A stretch of 64,000 nucleotides of DNA from Desulforamulus putei DSM 12395 (GCF_900129195.1 NZ_FQUY01000008.1:50905-114904); one strand, 5' to 3'; shown: positions 34,850-43,939, counted from the stretch's first letter. Notes: generated from the sequence alone by a model not told the origin. Numbers and translations are program-made.

Positions 34850-34876
34850 ATAAAATAAAAATACCCCAACAGGGGT
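34850..34876 (-). terminator. Terminator of the yaaR-like gene
   Basis: ACCCC / GGGGT with loop AACA (34863-34876); on the minus strand it is followed by ATTTTTATTTT. Confidence 0.75.
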
Positions 34877-34882
34877 GTTGCC

Positions 34883-35326
34883 TCAACTGTACACATCAAT
34901 GATCAAGCCGGTAATTTTGTCAACCTCGGCCACAATATCAATGTTTTGTTTTTCTTCGTTTAACAACCTTTGGGTTAACTCCTCCACCTCTTTATTAATA
35001 ATCTCCACCCTGGTATAAACCGTACTGTAATTAATGCTCCGGTCATGTCTCAGTTTATGGTAATTTTTTAAAACAAAGGTCAGGTAATCTTTGATGGCAT
35101 CTTTGTATTGAATGATGTTCTCTTCTATGGCCGCCGACTTCAGCTTACTCCCGGCGGTCTTTATTTTTTCTACCATCTCCCGCAACTGCTTCTGGGTGTG
35201 GTCCTTTTCTTTATTTTCCAGAATGGCTGAAAAGGATTGACTTGTTTTCGCCCCCTCCGCCCCTCCGGCTGTAAACTTCAGATTGCCATGATTTTGCTTA
35301 TTCCCTGATATTGCAGGTATTTTCAC
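34883..35326 (-). CDS. yaaR: YaaR family protein (DUF327)
   Basis: 147-residue soluble helical protein of unknown function, conserved in sporulating and flagellated Firmicutes. The family pattern is seen in LKSAAIEENIIQYKDAIKDYLTFVLKN (spanning about 62-88, read in parts) and the C-terminal DIVAEVDKITGLIIDVYS. The N-terminal 30 residues are disordered and polar. ATG 35326 starts after a short AT-rich gap. It is monocistronic with its own terminator. Confidence 0.85.
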   Translation of the reverse strand: MKIPAISGNKQNHGNLKFTAGGAEGAKTSQSFSAILENKEKDHTQKQLREMVEKIKTAGSKLKSAAIEENIIQYKDAIKDYLTFVLKNYHKLRHDRSINYSTVYTRVEIINKEVEELTQRLLNEEKQNIDIVAEVDKITGLIIDVYS

Positions 35327-35588
35327 ATTAAACCCCCACCTTTTGGATTACTAAATAAGATTCGTTGCGTCCGGCCAAATTCCTTTCCAGCCTAGAAAAT
35401 TGAAGAAAACTTAAAGATTCCCTCCGAATGTACTGCACTGCTAAAGTAATCTCAGATTTTTGACTAAAATAAAGCGGAAGGACTATTATTTGTGGAAAAA
35501 ACCGTGCCGTAATGACAAAAAAGTGTTAGACAATGTTTTGTTTTTCTGGTAAATTATTAAGTAAAGCTAACAAAAGGAGGGGTGAAAA

Positions 35589-36149
35589 ATAGCCCAGATT
35601 GTTCCAATTAACACAAGGGAAGATATCTTTCCCCAATACTTAAATACGCCCATCGGTGACCTCATTGAGTATCACAACTTTAACAAGCACTTTGAATCCG
35701 ACAAAAAATATGAGCATGCAGAACTTTTAATCGGTATGTGTATGGATAACCGCAAGCGCCTTAATATTCCTGAAAAATTTGCCTATGTGATCAGAACCGG
35801 GGCAGGAAATTTACGCACCTCTGAATTTAAAGTCTCCTACGCCATTGCTGTTGGCGGAGTCAGGGCCATCGCTTTAATCGGTCATAACAACTGCGGTATG
35901 GCCAACCTGAAAGCCAAAGAACAGAAATTCATTGACGGGTTGGTTGAAGTAGGTTGGGATAGAAAGGCTGCCGAGGATCATTTCAATCATTTTGCTCCCA
36001 TGTTCGAAATCGGTAACGAGCTGGACTTTGTAATGTCCGAGGTCAAAAGATTACGCCAGAGATATCCCAAGGTTTTGGTTGCCCCTATGATGTACAAGTT
36101 GGAGGATAATCGTTTATACCTGTTAAAAGATGACAAAAGTGAAGGTTAA
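35589..36149 (+). CDS. Beta-type carbonic anhydrase with apparent ATA start codon
   Basis: Zinc enzyme hydrating CO2. Zinc-site motifs are CMDNR (about residue 52) and GHNNCG (about 104); the core AIAVGGVRAIALIGHNNC is typical. The best ribosome binding site, AAAGGAGG (35573-35580), is followed 8 bases later by ATA (35589), and the frame from there reads AQIVPINTREDIFPQYL ... EYHNFNKHF, a normal N-terminal helix for the family. No ATG, GTG or TTG occurs in frame until ATG 35736, which would cut into the zinc site. So this is a non-canonical AUA start or a point mutation/base error in an ATG. 186 residues. A terminator follows. Confidence 0.85.
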   Translation: MAQIVPINTREDIFPQYLNTPIGDLIEYHNFNKHFESDKKYEHAELLIGMCMDNRKRLNIPEKFAYVIRTGAGNLRTSEFKVSYAIAVGGVRAIALIGHNNCGMANLKAKEQKFIDGLVEVGWDRKAAEDHFNHFAPMFEIGNELDFVMSEVKRLRQRYPKVLVAPMMYKLEDNRLYLLKDDKSEG

Positions 36150-36164
36150 TCAATGATAATCAGA

Positions 36165-36190
36165 GGACAGGGTTCATTTCCCTGTCTTTT
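36165..36190 (+). terminator. Terminator of the carbonic anhydrase gene
   Basis: GGACAGGG (36165-36172) / CCCTGTC (36180-36186), then TTTTTC. Confidence 0.85.
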
Positions 36191-36331
36191 TCTTTTGCCT
36201 TAGGAAGAATTAACACCCGGCGCCAGGCCGTCTTTTGTTTTTACAAATTTATACGAGAATGAAGATTGTTAAATAAAGAAATCCTATAAAGAGACTCTCA
36301 ACAATGATTATAAATTGGGGAGGTAAAAAAA

Positions 36332-36766
36332 ATGAGCCAGAGGCTAAAAGACATTATGACCCAAAACGTCGCCACGGTAACCCCTCAGCAAACGGTGCAG
36401 GAAGCCGCTCAACTTATGAGTCAATACAATGTCGGATCGGTTCCCGTGGTGGAAAACGGTAAATGTGTTGGCATTGTAACAGACAGGGACATCGCCCTGC
36501 GTGCTGTGTCCCAGGGACAGGATCCGGCTACCACCAAAGTTCAGACTGTAATGACCACCGGTGTTGTAACCGGTACGCCGCAAATGGACGTGCATGAGGC
36601 AGCCAATTTAATGGCACGGCGGCAAATTCGGCGCTTACCGGTGGTTGAGAACGGCCAACTGGCCGGCATTGTGGCCCTAGGTGACCTGGCCACCCAAAAC
36701 ATTTACCAAAACGAAGCCGGACAGGCCCTGTCCAGTATTTCCGAGCCTTCCTCTCCTACGATGTAA
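36332..36766 (+). CDS. CBS-pair domain protein
   Basis: 144 residues consisting of two CBS motifs: LKDIMTQNVATVTPQQTV ... GSVPVVENGKCVGIVTDRDIALRAV (about 6-62, read in parts) and VMTTGVVTGTPQMDVHEAA ... IRRLPVVENGQLAGIVALGDLA (about 72-130). Such stand-alone pairs bind adenine nucleotides and regulate partner proteins; the partner is unknown. GGGGAGG precedes ATG 36332. Confidence 0.92.
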   Translation: MSQRLKDIMTQNVATVTPQQTVQEAAQLMSQYNVGSVPVVENGKCVGIVTDRDIALRAVSQGQDPATTKVQTVMTTGVVTGTPQMDVHEAANLMARRQIRRLPVVENGQLAGIVALGDLATQNIYQNEAGQALSSISEPSSPTM

Positions 36767-36784
36767 ATTGTACCTGAATGAAAA

Positions 36785-36810
36785 ACTCCTCTACTTGCAT
36801 GTAGAGGAGT
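36785..36810. terminator. Terminator after the CBS gene
   Basis: Perfect 10-bp stem ACTCCTCTAC / GTAGAGGAGT, loop of 6; it can also serve the convergent zinc-ribbon gene. Confidence 0.85.
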
Positions 36811-36825
36811 CTGTCTTTGTTACAA

Positions 36826-37122
36826 TTAGTAACGGCTGTTTCTGCTGAAGCAGTCACGGCAATAAATCGGGCGATCCCCACTGGGACGGAAGGGCACTTC
36901 GGTTTCTACGCCGCATGCTGCACAGGTTGCCGGGAACATTTCACGCTGGGGACGAGAGTTACGGGCAAAACCACCATTATTTTTTTGTTTGCGGGCTGCT
37001 CTACACTGAGGGCAGCGTCCGGGATCGTTGGCAAACCCTTTCTCAGCATAGAACTCCTGCTCTGATGCAGAGAAAATAAAGTCGTTGCCACAATCACGGC
37101 AGTTTAGGGTTTTGTCTTGCAT
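36826..37122 (-). CDS. Zinc-ribbon protein with two or three CxxC pairs
   Basis: 98 residues from ATG 37122 (GAGGAGG nine bases upstream; an ATG six codons earlier lies in that site). Four CxxC pairs: LNCRDCG (about 7), GRCPQCRAAR (about 35), ATCAACGVE (about 66) and IYCRDCF (about 88), i.e. ligands for two zinc ribbons. The N-terminal half matches the zinc-ribbon protein family with FSASEQEFYAEKGF; the C-terminal half matches the CxxC-x-CxxC type module. Probably a small nucleic-acid or ribosome-associated protein. Confidence 0.85.
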   Translation of the reverse strand: MQDKTLNCRDCGNDFIFSASEQEFYAEKGFANDPGRCPQCRAARKQKNNGGFARNSRPQREMFPATCAACGVETEVPFRPSGDRPIYCRDCFSRNSRY

Positions 37123-37294
37123 GGTTATTTTCCTCCTCATATCGAATAGTGCTCAGAATGGTCTTGGGAAATTCACTTATCTTAACCTCCCTTACCATCA
37201 GAGCAATTGAGAAGGATAAATGAACCTAACCTTAGAACCTCGAGCTTATATCATTTTACTATATTTAATGAAAATGTAAAATATAAATCTCATT

Positions 37295-37771
37295 TTAATG
37301 AGATATTTTTTCTAACCCCTTACGTTGTTTCTCGATCCTATCTACGTAGTCGTCCAACTTCCGCCCCGCAAAAATGGATATAAAGATGCAGATAACCACC
37401 AGGATTGCCAGGTCATACATACCGACTCCCAGGGCCATGCCCACCGCGGAGACCACCCATAATTCAGCGGCAGTGGTAACCCCGTGTTTCATGCCGCCGT
37501 TTTTGCTGCTCCAAATGACACCGGCGCCCAGAAAACCAATACCGCTGACAATCTGTGCGGTAATCCGCAAGGGGTCGGAAATTCCTGTATAACCGAGCTT
37601 TTGGGCTCCGTAAATAGACACCAGGGTGATCAGGGTTGAACCCAAACTAACTAAGGCAAATGTGCGGATCCCAGCGGGTTTATTATATAAAGTTCTTTCG
37701 AAACCGATCAGGATTCCTACCAGCATTGAAACAATTACCCTCAGATAAATCTCAGCTTCAAAGTAGAGCAA
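37295..37771 (-). CDS. MgtC/SapB family membrane protein
   Basis: About 158 residues with four to five TM helices. Family motifs: GILIGFERTLYNKPAGIRTFALVSLGS (about 18-44, read in parts), ITAQIVSGIGFLGAGVIW and HGVTTAAELWVVSAVGMALGVG. MgtC proteins inhibit the F-type ATPase or aid growth at low Mg2+; here the role is by homology. GGAGG precedes a TTG at 37771 by 8 bases. A GTG at 37780 overlaps the ribosome binding site and is unlikely. Confidence 0.85.
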   Translation of the reverse strand: MLYFEAEIYLRVIVSMLVGILIGFERTLYNKPAGIRTFALVSLGSTLITLVSIYGAQKLGYTGISDPLRITAQIVSGIGFLGAGVIWSSKNGGMKHGVTTAAELWVVSAVGMALGVGMYDLAILVVICIFISIFAGRKLDDYVDRIEKQRKGLEKISH

Positions 37772-37933
37772 ACATATCACCTCCGAACTCAGTATTGTAA
37801 TGGTCTAAATGCAATTCGTCAAGAGGCGCTTTGTACCATTATTTCTGTAGAACAGAACGGGTAAAAAATGTTATAATGAAAGACAGCATACAAACAATTT
37901 ATCATCTAAAACAAAGAAAAAGGAATGTGGGAA

Positions 37934-38716
37934 GTGAAATTATTAAAGAAAGCAGTTGTCCATTCCATATCCAGAAAATCCTTCGGTAAAGCCTTTGACA
38001 TTGCCTGCGGCAGCCGGTTCAGTAAACTATTCATAAAGCCTTATATTCGATTGTATAAGGTAAACCGCGACGAAATCCGTCATCCCAGCCAGTATAAAAG
38101 TTTGGCGGATTTCTTTGTAAGGGATATCTGCCCCACACTACGTCCCATTGCTCCCGGCGAAGATGTGGTTATCAGCCCCGTTGACGGAAAAATTGTGGAT
38201 CTGGGCTTTGCAAAGGAACATAAAATTATTTTGGCTAAAAATAATACCTATTCTATCCCTGAACTGCTGTCTTACGAAGATGTGGAAGCCTTTCAGGACG
38301 GTTACTATTTAAACATTTATTTAAGCCCCAGAAATTATCACCGCATTCACATGCCCTTTTCAGCCAGAGCAATAAAACACCGCTATATCCCGGGTAAAGT
38401 ATTCCCGGTTAACAACCTCGGGGTTTCCACCATCAAAGATTTGTTTGCTAAAAACAGGCGGACCTGCACTGTTTTTGAGACCGCGGCGGGTTGCAAATTC
38501 GCCCTCATTAAAGTGGGAGCCCTTGGGGTCGGTAAAATTGTATCCAGTTTTCAGGTGGGGCAGGAAATTACCAAGGGCGCTGAAATCGGTAGATTCGAGT
38601 TTGGTTCTACGGTTATTTTGTTTTTCGAAAAAAATTCTTTCCTGCCGGACAAACAATTAACTGCCAACATGGAAATAAAAATGGGGCAAAAAATCGGCAC
38701 AATACGCATTCAGTAA
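37934..38716 (+). CDS. psd: Phosphatidylserine decarboxylase proenzyme
   Basis: Makes phosphatidylethanolamine; self-cleaves to alpha and beta chains with a pyruvoyl group. About 260 residues. Visible are SPVDGKIVDLG (catalytic Asp, about residue 82), LSPRNYHRIHMPF (His, about 132) and the cleavage motif FEFGSTVILFF, where Ser of GST becomes the pyruvoyl group (about 230). GTG 37934 is nine bases after AAAGGA; an ATG at 37925 touches that site. No pssA is adjacent. A perfect terminator follows. Confidence 0.93.
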   Translation: MKLLKKAVVHSISRKSFGKAFDIACGSRFSKLFIKPYIRLYKVNRDEIRHPSQYKSLADFFVRDICPTLRPIAPGEDVVISPVDGKIVDLGFAKEHKIILAKNNTYSIPELLSYEDVEAFQDGYYLNIYLSPRNYHRIHMPFSARAIKHRYIPGKVFPVNNLGVSTIKDLFAKNRRTCTVFETAAGCKFALIKVGALGVGKIVSSFQVGQEITKGAEIGRFEFGSTVILFFEKNSFLPDKQLTANMEIKMGQKIGTIRIQ

Positions 38717-38718
38717 AT

Positions 38719-38752
38719 ACAAAGACGGGGTAACAACCACCCCCGTCTTTGT
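38719..38752. terminator. Terminator of psd
   Basis: Perfect 12-bp stem ACAAAGACGGGG / CCCCGTCTTTGT with a 10-base loop. Confidence 0.85.
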
Positions 38753-38755
38753 GGT

Positions 38756-39097
38756 TTATATGGATTCATGCAATTCTTGTTCTGCCTGGATAATCTGATT
38801 TTTGGTCATACCCATTTTCAGCAGTCTTAAGGTAAGGGCCTCTGCCCACAGGTGACACTTTTCGTAAATTTTCCTATATTTTTTGGCCAGGTTTTTGTAT
38901 CTTTTGGCCCGGTCCTCACTGTTTGACATTAAAATGCTTAAGATAAAACGGCCCTTAATGGTCTCATCCTGATTGAGGGTACGGTAATCCTTGCTTAAGA
39001 AATTAATAACATCCTGGTAATAGGCCTCAAATTCTTCATAGGATATCTCGGTTTCCATGTTCAAATATTCTTTCATTTGCTCAAAAAACTTTTCCAT
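38756..39097 (-). CDS. Hypothetical helical protein, 113 aa
   Basis: Not recognised. All-helical, charged and soluble. It starts MEKFFEQMKEYLNMETEISY, has a basic central stretch (RAKRYKNLAKKYRKIYEK) and ends AEQELHESI. One Cys. The start at ATG 39097 is preceded by AGGAGAG. Monocistronic, between psd (convergent) and an APC permease terminator. Confidence 0.7.
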   Translation of the reverse strand: MEKFFEQMKEYLNMETEISYEEFEAYYQDVINFLSKDYRTLNQDETIKGRFILSILMSNSEDRAKRYKNLAKKYRKIYEKCHLWAEALTLRLLKMGMTKNQIIQAEQELHESI

Positions 39098-39277
39098 ACT
39101 CTCCTATCCCCTTTTACAAACGATCTGCAGACCAGCTGCACCCTTTCTATTTTAAACGATTGTTTGCTTTCTGACCACCGTATTTTTGCACCCAAAAAAT
39201 CTTTGAGATGTTTCACAATTTAATATAACCAAAATTGCCGCCTACAAAAGAAAAGGAGGCCGTAGCCCCCTTTTGTT

Positions 39278-40690
39278 TTAAACACTGATTTCTGCTTTGT
39301 TCTCTGCGCCTTTGGCCAGCAGGCTGTGGCTGCGACCGTAGACAGCGTAGACCCCAACACCGATAGCCAACCAGGCAACAAACATCTTCCAGGTCACCAG
39401 CGGCAAGCTGATCATCAGGTAGCCGCAGAAGAAGATGGCCAGAATAGGCACCAGCGGAACTGCCGGGCAGGTGAAGGCCCTGGGAACATTGGGGTGGGTC
39501 TTCCGCAGAATTAATACGGCGACGGAAACCAGAACAAAGGCGGTCAAAGTACCGATGTTAACCAGGTGTGCCAGTGTGCCAAGGGGAACCAGGGCGGAGA
39601 TGGTGGCACAGGCCAGACCGGTAACCCAGGTGCTGGTATAAGGTGTCTTGTAAGCGGGGTGTACCTTTGAAAACACAGTGGGAATTAACCCGTCACGGCT
39701 CATGGCAAAGAATAAACGAACTTGTCCGTACAGCATAACCAGCAGAACGGTTGTCATACCGGTGATAGCGCCCAGGGAGATTAAACCGGCAAACCAATTC
39801 TGGCCGATAACATTCATGGCATAGGCCACCGGAGCAGCTACGTTCAGCTGGTTGTAGGGGACGATACCGGTAAGAATGGCGGACACCACAATGTATAAGA
39901 AAGTACAGATGGCCAGAGAACCAATAATGCCGATGGGCAAATCCTTCCTGGGGTTCTTGACCTCCTCAGCAGCGGTGGAAACTGCGTCAAAACCCAGGTA
40001 CGCAAAGAAGATAGTGGCCGCACCGGTCATGACCCCACCGAAGCCAAAGGGCATGAAGGGTGTCCAGTTGGCAGGCTTCACATACCACACGCCTACGGCG
40101 ATAAACACCAGTACCACGGCCACTTTTACAAAAACCATGATGTTGTTTACCCTGGCGCTTTCGCGAATGCCTCTGGATAACAGCCAGGTGATCAGAAGAA
40201 TGATTAAAAATGCAGGTAAGTTAAAAACTGCACCCGGGGCGCTTCCGGGAGCGCCGGTTAATGCGGCGGGTAGTTTTAGTCCAAAACCGGCTAACAGGTT
40301 TTGGAAATAACCTGACCAACCAACACCCACTGCTGAAACCGCCAGGCCATATTCCAAAATTAAGTCCCAACCAATTAACCAGGCAACGACCTCACCTAAG
40401 GTAAAATAGCTATAGGAATATACACTACCTGCAATAGGAACGGTGGAAGCAAATTCTGCATAACATAAGGCCGCAAAGACGCAGGCTAAACCCGCAATAA
40501 TAAAGGATAAAACCAGTGCCGGACCTGCATGTTCCGCTGCGGCAACGCCGGTCAGAACAAAGATTCCTGTACCAATAATGGCGCCGATACCTAACATGGT
40601 TAAATCAAGGGGACCCAGGACTCTGTTCAGTTGTTGTTTTTTGGATGATGATAAAAGCTCGTCCAACGACTTTTTGCGAAATAGGCTCAT
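39278..40690 (-). CDS. APC-family amino acid permease
   Basis: Cationic or general amino-acid transporter. 470 residues from ATG 40690 (GGGGAGGATCG upstream), 12 TM helices. The N-terminal GIGAIIGTGIFVLTGVAAAEHAGPA (about 34-58, read in parts) is the APC helix-1 signature; FFAYLGFDAVSTAAEEVKNPRKDLP (about 225) is typical of CAT/YfnA-type members. The C-terminal TM region VPLVPILAIFFCGYLMISLP is also of that subgroup. Its own sigma-A promoter lies 36-64 bases upstream. Confidence 0.92.
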   Translation of the reverse strand: MSLFRKKSLDELLSSSKKQQLNRVLGPLDLTMLGIGAIIGTGIFVLTGVAAAEHAGPALVLSFIIAGLACVFAALCYAEFASTVPIAGSVYSYSYFTLGEVVAWLIGWDLILEYGLAVSAVGVGWSGYFQNLLAGFGLKLPAALTGAPGSAPGAVFNLPAFLIILLITWLLSRGIRESARVNNIMVFVKVAVVLVFIAVGVWYVKPANWTPFMPFGFGGVMTGAATIFFAYLGFDAVSTAAEEVKNPRKDLPIGIIGSLAICTFLYIVVSAILTGIVPYNQLNVAAPVAYAMNVIGQNWFAGLISLGAITGMTTVLLVMLYGQVRLFFAMSRDGLIPTVFSKVHPAYKTPYTSTWVTGLACATISALVPLGTLAHLVNIGTLTAFVLVSVAVLILRKTHPNVPRAFTCPAVPLVPILAIFFCGYLMISLPLVTWKMFVAWLAIGVGVYAVYGRSHSLLAKGAENKAEISV

Positions 40691-40725
40691 GACGATCCTC
40701 CCCTGGATGTTAATGTTTCGACTCC

Positions 40726-40754
40726 ATTGTATATTTTTCGTCACAACATGTCAA
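40726..40754 (-). promoter_or_regulatory. Sigma-A promoter of the APC permease
   Basis: Minus strand TTGACA (40754-40749), exactly 17 bases, TACAAT (40731-40726). The remaining gap up to 41020 contains small hairpins (40904-40917, 40937-40962) but no RNA family is recognised. Confidence 0.8.
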
Positions 40755-41020
40755 AATATTTTTTAATCAATTGATCATTTTTTCGTGTACAAATATTGGA
40801 CAATTATTCGGTAAACAGACAGTTTTCTGAGCAGTGCGTAAGGGAGCTGACATTTGGCTTTTTCCCCGGAGTCACTGCTGAATCCCTGCTTGCTGCATGC
40901 CAACCGTGCTTTCACGGGAAGACTGTTGATTAAAACTCACGACCGGTATGCCGACATCGTGACTTCTCTCACTTCTTTATGAGTTTCCTTGACTTTTTCT
41001 GGGTTCTCAGTTTAAACTCA

Positions 41021-41035
41021 TACCATAGGGAGGTA
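41021..41035. promoter_or_regulatory. Possible CsoR-type operator
   Basis: TACCATAGGGAGGTA has the TACC...GGTA ends of CsoR-family boxes and lies 33 bases before the CsoR-family gene. A weak match, suggesting autoregulation. Confidence 0.3.
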
Positions 41036-41067
41036 GGGTAGTTTACCTATAAATAGGAGTTGATGGA

Positions 41068-41349
41068 ATGTCGAATTTGAAAAACCAGGCAGAATTGCAA
41101 CAAGAACTGCTGACCCGGTTAAAAAAAATTGAGGGTCAGGTTCGCGGGGTACAAAAAATGATTGCGGAAAACCGCAGTTGCAGTGACATTGTCATTCAAC
41201 TGGCAGCCATTAAAGCTGCTGTCAACCGTGTTGGCTTTTCTGTTCTCGCCTGCCATCTGGCCGGCTCCATTGAGGAAAATATGAGCCAGGGCAGGGATCT
41301 CACTGCCTCGCTGGACGATTTCATGAGTGTATTTAAAAAATTCTCCTAG
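41068..41349 (+). CDS. CsoR/FrmR-family transcriptional repressor
   Basis: 93-residue all-helical DUF156 protein that binds DNA as a tetramer and releases it on ligand binding. RLKKIEGQVRGVQKMI (about 17-32) is the family signature. Candidate sensing residues: Cys38 (NRSCSDIV) and His63 (ACHLAGS). The third Cu ligand of CsoR (Cys four residues after His) is Ser67 here, so a copper sensor is unlikely; a FrmR-like (aldehyde) or sulfur-species sensor fits better. No efflux or dehydrogenase gene is adjacent. Followed by a perfect terminator. Confidence 0.88.
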   Translation: MSNLKNQAELQQELLTRLKKIEGQVRGVQKMIAENRSCSDIVIQLAAIKAAVNRVGFSVLACHLAGSIEENMSQGRDLTASLDDFMSVFKKFS

Positions 41350-41356
41350 TAAACCT

Positions 41357-41397
41357 AAAGCCAGGGGTCCTGCACAAACTGCAAGACCCCTGGCTTT
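41357..41397. terminator. Bidirectional terminator
   Basis: Perfect 13-bp stem AAAGCCAGGGGTC / GACCCCTGGCTTT (41357-41369, 41385-41397) between convergent genes. Confidence 0.9.
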
Positions 41398-43939
41398 AAA
41401 AATTGTCAGCCCATTTTACCAGCGGCAGCTCAAAGTGGTGCGCAAAATATTCGTCGTTTGGCCGAATACGCAATGTATACCCGGAGGTTCCCCTGATGAG
41501 GACGATGTTTGTTTCATATTGATATACGTTGTCTGCCACCGCCTGGTTAAATCTCATGGGCATCAGTGTTACTTTATCTAGACCGTGATCGCTGACTTTC
41601 CCATAAACCACCTCTACCACAATATCCCGGGGTTGAACGGGACCTAAGAACACTTCCGCCTGAATAAATATCTCCGTGTTTTCTTTTAAAACCGGCGGCT
41701 GGTGGACGCGAATGGAACGGAAGGATATCTGATGCCAGTTTTCCGTTAAGAACTTTTTAAACTCCTGTATCTGGCCCGCCAGCCGGCACCGGTCCGCACT
41801 GAAGGCTTCCCCCCGCAGGGCTGCCTTGAGATAAAACCGCTGGGTATACTCCTTCACCATTCGCTCGGTGCTGAACTTCCAGGGAATGGTGGCCAAACAA
41901 TCCTTCATCCGCCGCACCCATTCCCGGGGAATCCCCTCAACCCGCCGGTAATAATAGGGAACAATGACCTGTTCTAACAGGTCGAAAAGGGAGCTGGCAT
42001 CTTCCCTGTCCTGCACTTCTTCATTTTCATAGTCCCTATCCGACCCAATGGCAAAACCGTTCTCGCCGTTGTAGGCCTCCGGCCACCAGCCGTCGAGGAT
42101 ACTGCAGTTGATGACTCCGTTCACTGCCGCCTTCTGGCCGCTGGTGCCGCTGGCCTCAAGGGGTCTGCGGGGTGTGTTTAACCATACATCCACTCCCTGC
42201 AGCAAGTGACGGGATACATTAATATCATAGTCTTCCACAAAAACGATCTTACCTCTGAAGGGTTCCTCCGAAGAAACATCATTGATCATCTTAATAAGAT
42301 CCTGACCGGGCCGGTCCGCCGGGTGGGCCTTGCCGGCATAAATGATTTGCACCGGGCGCTCCGGGTTATTGACCAGACGCGCTAAGCGCTCTTTGTCCTT
42401 TAATAACAAGTAGGCCCGTTTATAGGTGGCAAAGCGCCGGGCAAAGCCAATGGTTAAAACATTTTTACTTAAATAACCGGCACACTCACGAATGAGTTCC
42501 AGGGGCTGAAAATTCCTGTCCATGCGGCGGTAAATATTGTTTTGCACGAACTTGATCATGCGGCCCTTGAGAATTTGGTGCGTTTCCCACAACTCCTGAT
42601 CGGGAATGTCATATACCCTTTTCCACCGGCACGGATCGGAGATATTGTGCGTCCAGTCCTTACCGATATATTTTTCGAACAGGGCTCTCATTTCCGGGGC
42701 TACCCAGGTTTCCGTATGGATCCCGTTGGTTACCGAATGAATAGGGATCTCCTCCAAGGGAATAGACGGATATAAATGGGAAAACATTTTCTTTGTTACT
42801 TCACCGTGCAGTTTACTGACCCCGTTGGTGAAGGCAGCATGATTCAGAGCCAGTTTGGTCATATTAAATCCCTGGCGCCCTTGATCCCAGCCCAAAGCCA
42901 GAAAACCGTCACGGTCCGTTTTAATTTCTTCATATAAGTGCCCCAGGTAACGGTCGATCATTTCAGCGCTGAAAACATCGTGGCCGGCAGGCACCGGCGT
43001 ATGGGTGGTAAAAATGGTGTTGGACCGGACAACTTCCCTGGCGGTAGGTAAAGACAGCCCGCTCTGAACATATTCCCTCAGTCGTTCCAGAATAATTAAG
43101 GCAGCATGACCTTCATTCATGTGCCAGGCCGTCGGGAAAATGCCCAGCTGCCTGAGTGCCTTTACCCCACCGATACCTAAAATAATTTCCTGGCAGATAC
43201 GGGTGTCCTGATCTCCCCCGTAAAGTTTGGCCGTGAGAAGCCGGTCTTCCCGGCTGTTTTGCGTTAAATCCGTATCCAGGAAATAAATGACCGTCCGGCC
43301 CACCTGCAGCTGCCACACCTTCACAAAGACATCCCGTCCCGGCATGCGAACCGTGATGATGACATCCCCACCACCGGGCCGGGTGGCCGGTGAAATGGTC
43401 ATTTCATTAAAATCCATGAAGAAATAATGGGCTTCCTGCCGGCCTTCCCGGTTAATGCGCTGACAAAAATAACCCTGTTTATAAAGAATGCCTACTCCCA
43501 CAAAGGGCAACCCCAGGTCACTGGCCGATTTACAGTGGTCCCCGGCTAACAGCCCCAAGCCGCCGCTGTAAACCGGGTTGGACTCGTGCACCCCGAATTC
43601 TGCAGAAAAGTAGGCAACTAACTGATTAGTTTGTTCTGGGCAGGTCCTTTGGTACCAGGTTTCCCCCTGCATGTATGCATCAAAATCCGACATCACCCGA
43701 CTGTAAATCTCCAGGTACTCCGGGTCTCCGGCGGCCTTTTGCAATTTATCAGCATCAACATAGAGTAAAAATTTAACGGGGTTATGATTAACTTCCTCCC
43801 AGAGAACAGCATCCATTCTGCTAAATAACAGCTCTGCCTCCGGATGCCAACTGAACCAGAGATTCCTGGCCAGTTCCTTTAACCGGTCTATGGCTTCAGG
43901 CAGTTCAGGGATCACGGACACGGTACGATAGGAATACAT
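41396..43939 (-). CDS. glgP: Alpha-glucan (glycogen/maltodextrin) phosphorylase
   Basis: Phosphorolysis of alpha-1,4-glucans to glucose-1-phosphate. 847 residues from ATG 43939 (AAAGGAGG upstream). The N-terminal DUF3417-type region (ELARNLWFSWHPEAELLFSR, about 20) marks the short bacterial/archaeal GlgP group. Further motifs are YFSAEFGVHESNPVYSGGLGLLAGDH, HMNEGHAA, FTTHTPVPAGHD and PLEASGTSGQKAAVNGVINCSILDGWW (about 625-650) with the PLP lysine (GQK). It is a single gene, so it may serve storage-glycogen use during sporulation. Confidence 0.94.
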   Translation of the reverse strand: MYSYRTVSVIPELPEAIDRLKELARNLWFSWHPEAELLFSRMDAVLWEEVNHNPVKFLLYVDADKLQKAAGDPEYLEIYSRVMSDFDAYMQGETWYQRTCPEQTNQLVAYFSAEFGVHESNPVYSGGLGLLAGDHCKSASDLGLPFVGVGILYKQGYFCQRINREGRQEAHYFFMDFNEMTISPATRPGGGDVIITVRMPGRDVFVKVWQLQVGRTVIYFLDTDLTQNSREDRLLTAKLYGGDQDTRICQEIILGIGGVKALRQLGIFPTAWHMNEGHAALIILERLREYVQSGLSLPTAREVVRSNTIFTTHTPVPAGHDVFSAEMIDRYLGHLYEEIKTDRDGFLALGWDQGRQGFNMTKLALNHAAFTNGVSKLHGEVTKKMFSHLYPSIPLEEIPIHSVTNGIHTETWVAPEMRALFEKYIGKDWTHNISDPCRWKRVYDIPDQELWETHQILKGRMIKFVQNNIYRRMDRNFQPLELIRECAGYLSKNVLTIGFARRFATYKRAYLLLKDKERLARLVNNPERPVQIIYAGKAHPADRPGQDLIKMINDVSSEEPFRGKIVFVEDYDINVSRHLLQGVDVWLNTPRRPLEASGTSGQKAAVNGVINCSILDGWWPEAYNGENGFAIGSDRDYENEEVQDREDASSLFDLLEQVIVPYYYRRVEGIPREWVRRMKDCLATIPWKFSTERMVKEYTQRFYLKAALRGEAFSADRCRLAGQIQEFKKFLTENWHQISFRSIRVHQPPVLKENTEIFIQAEVFLGPVQPRDIVVEVVYGKVSDHGLDKVTLMPMRFNQAVADNVYQYETNIVLIRGTSGYTLRIRPNDEYFAHHFELPLVKWADNF

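Noticed and set aside
40691..41020. Riboswitch in front of the APC permease
   Set aside because: The permease's own consensus promoter lies only 36-64 bases upstream of the gene, so the structured-looking part of the gap is not in its transcript, and no known aptamer pattern was found.
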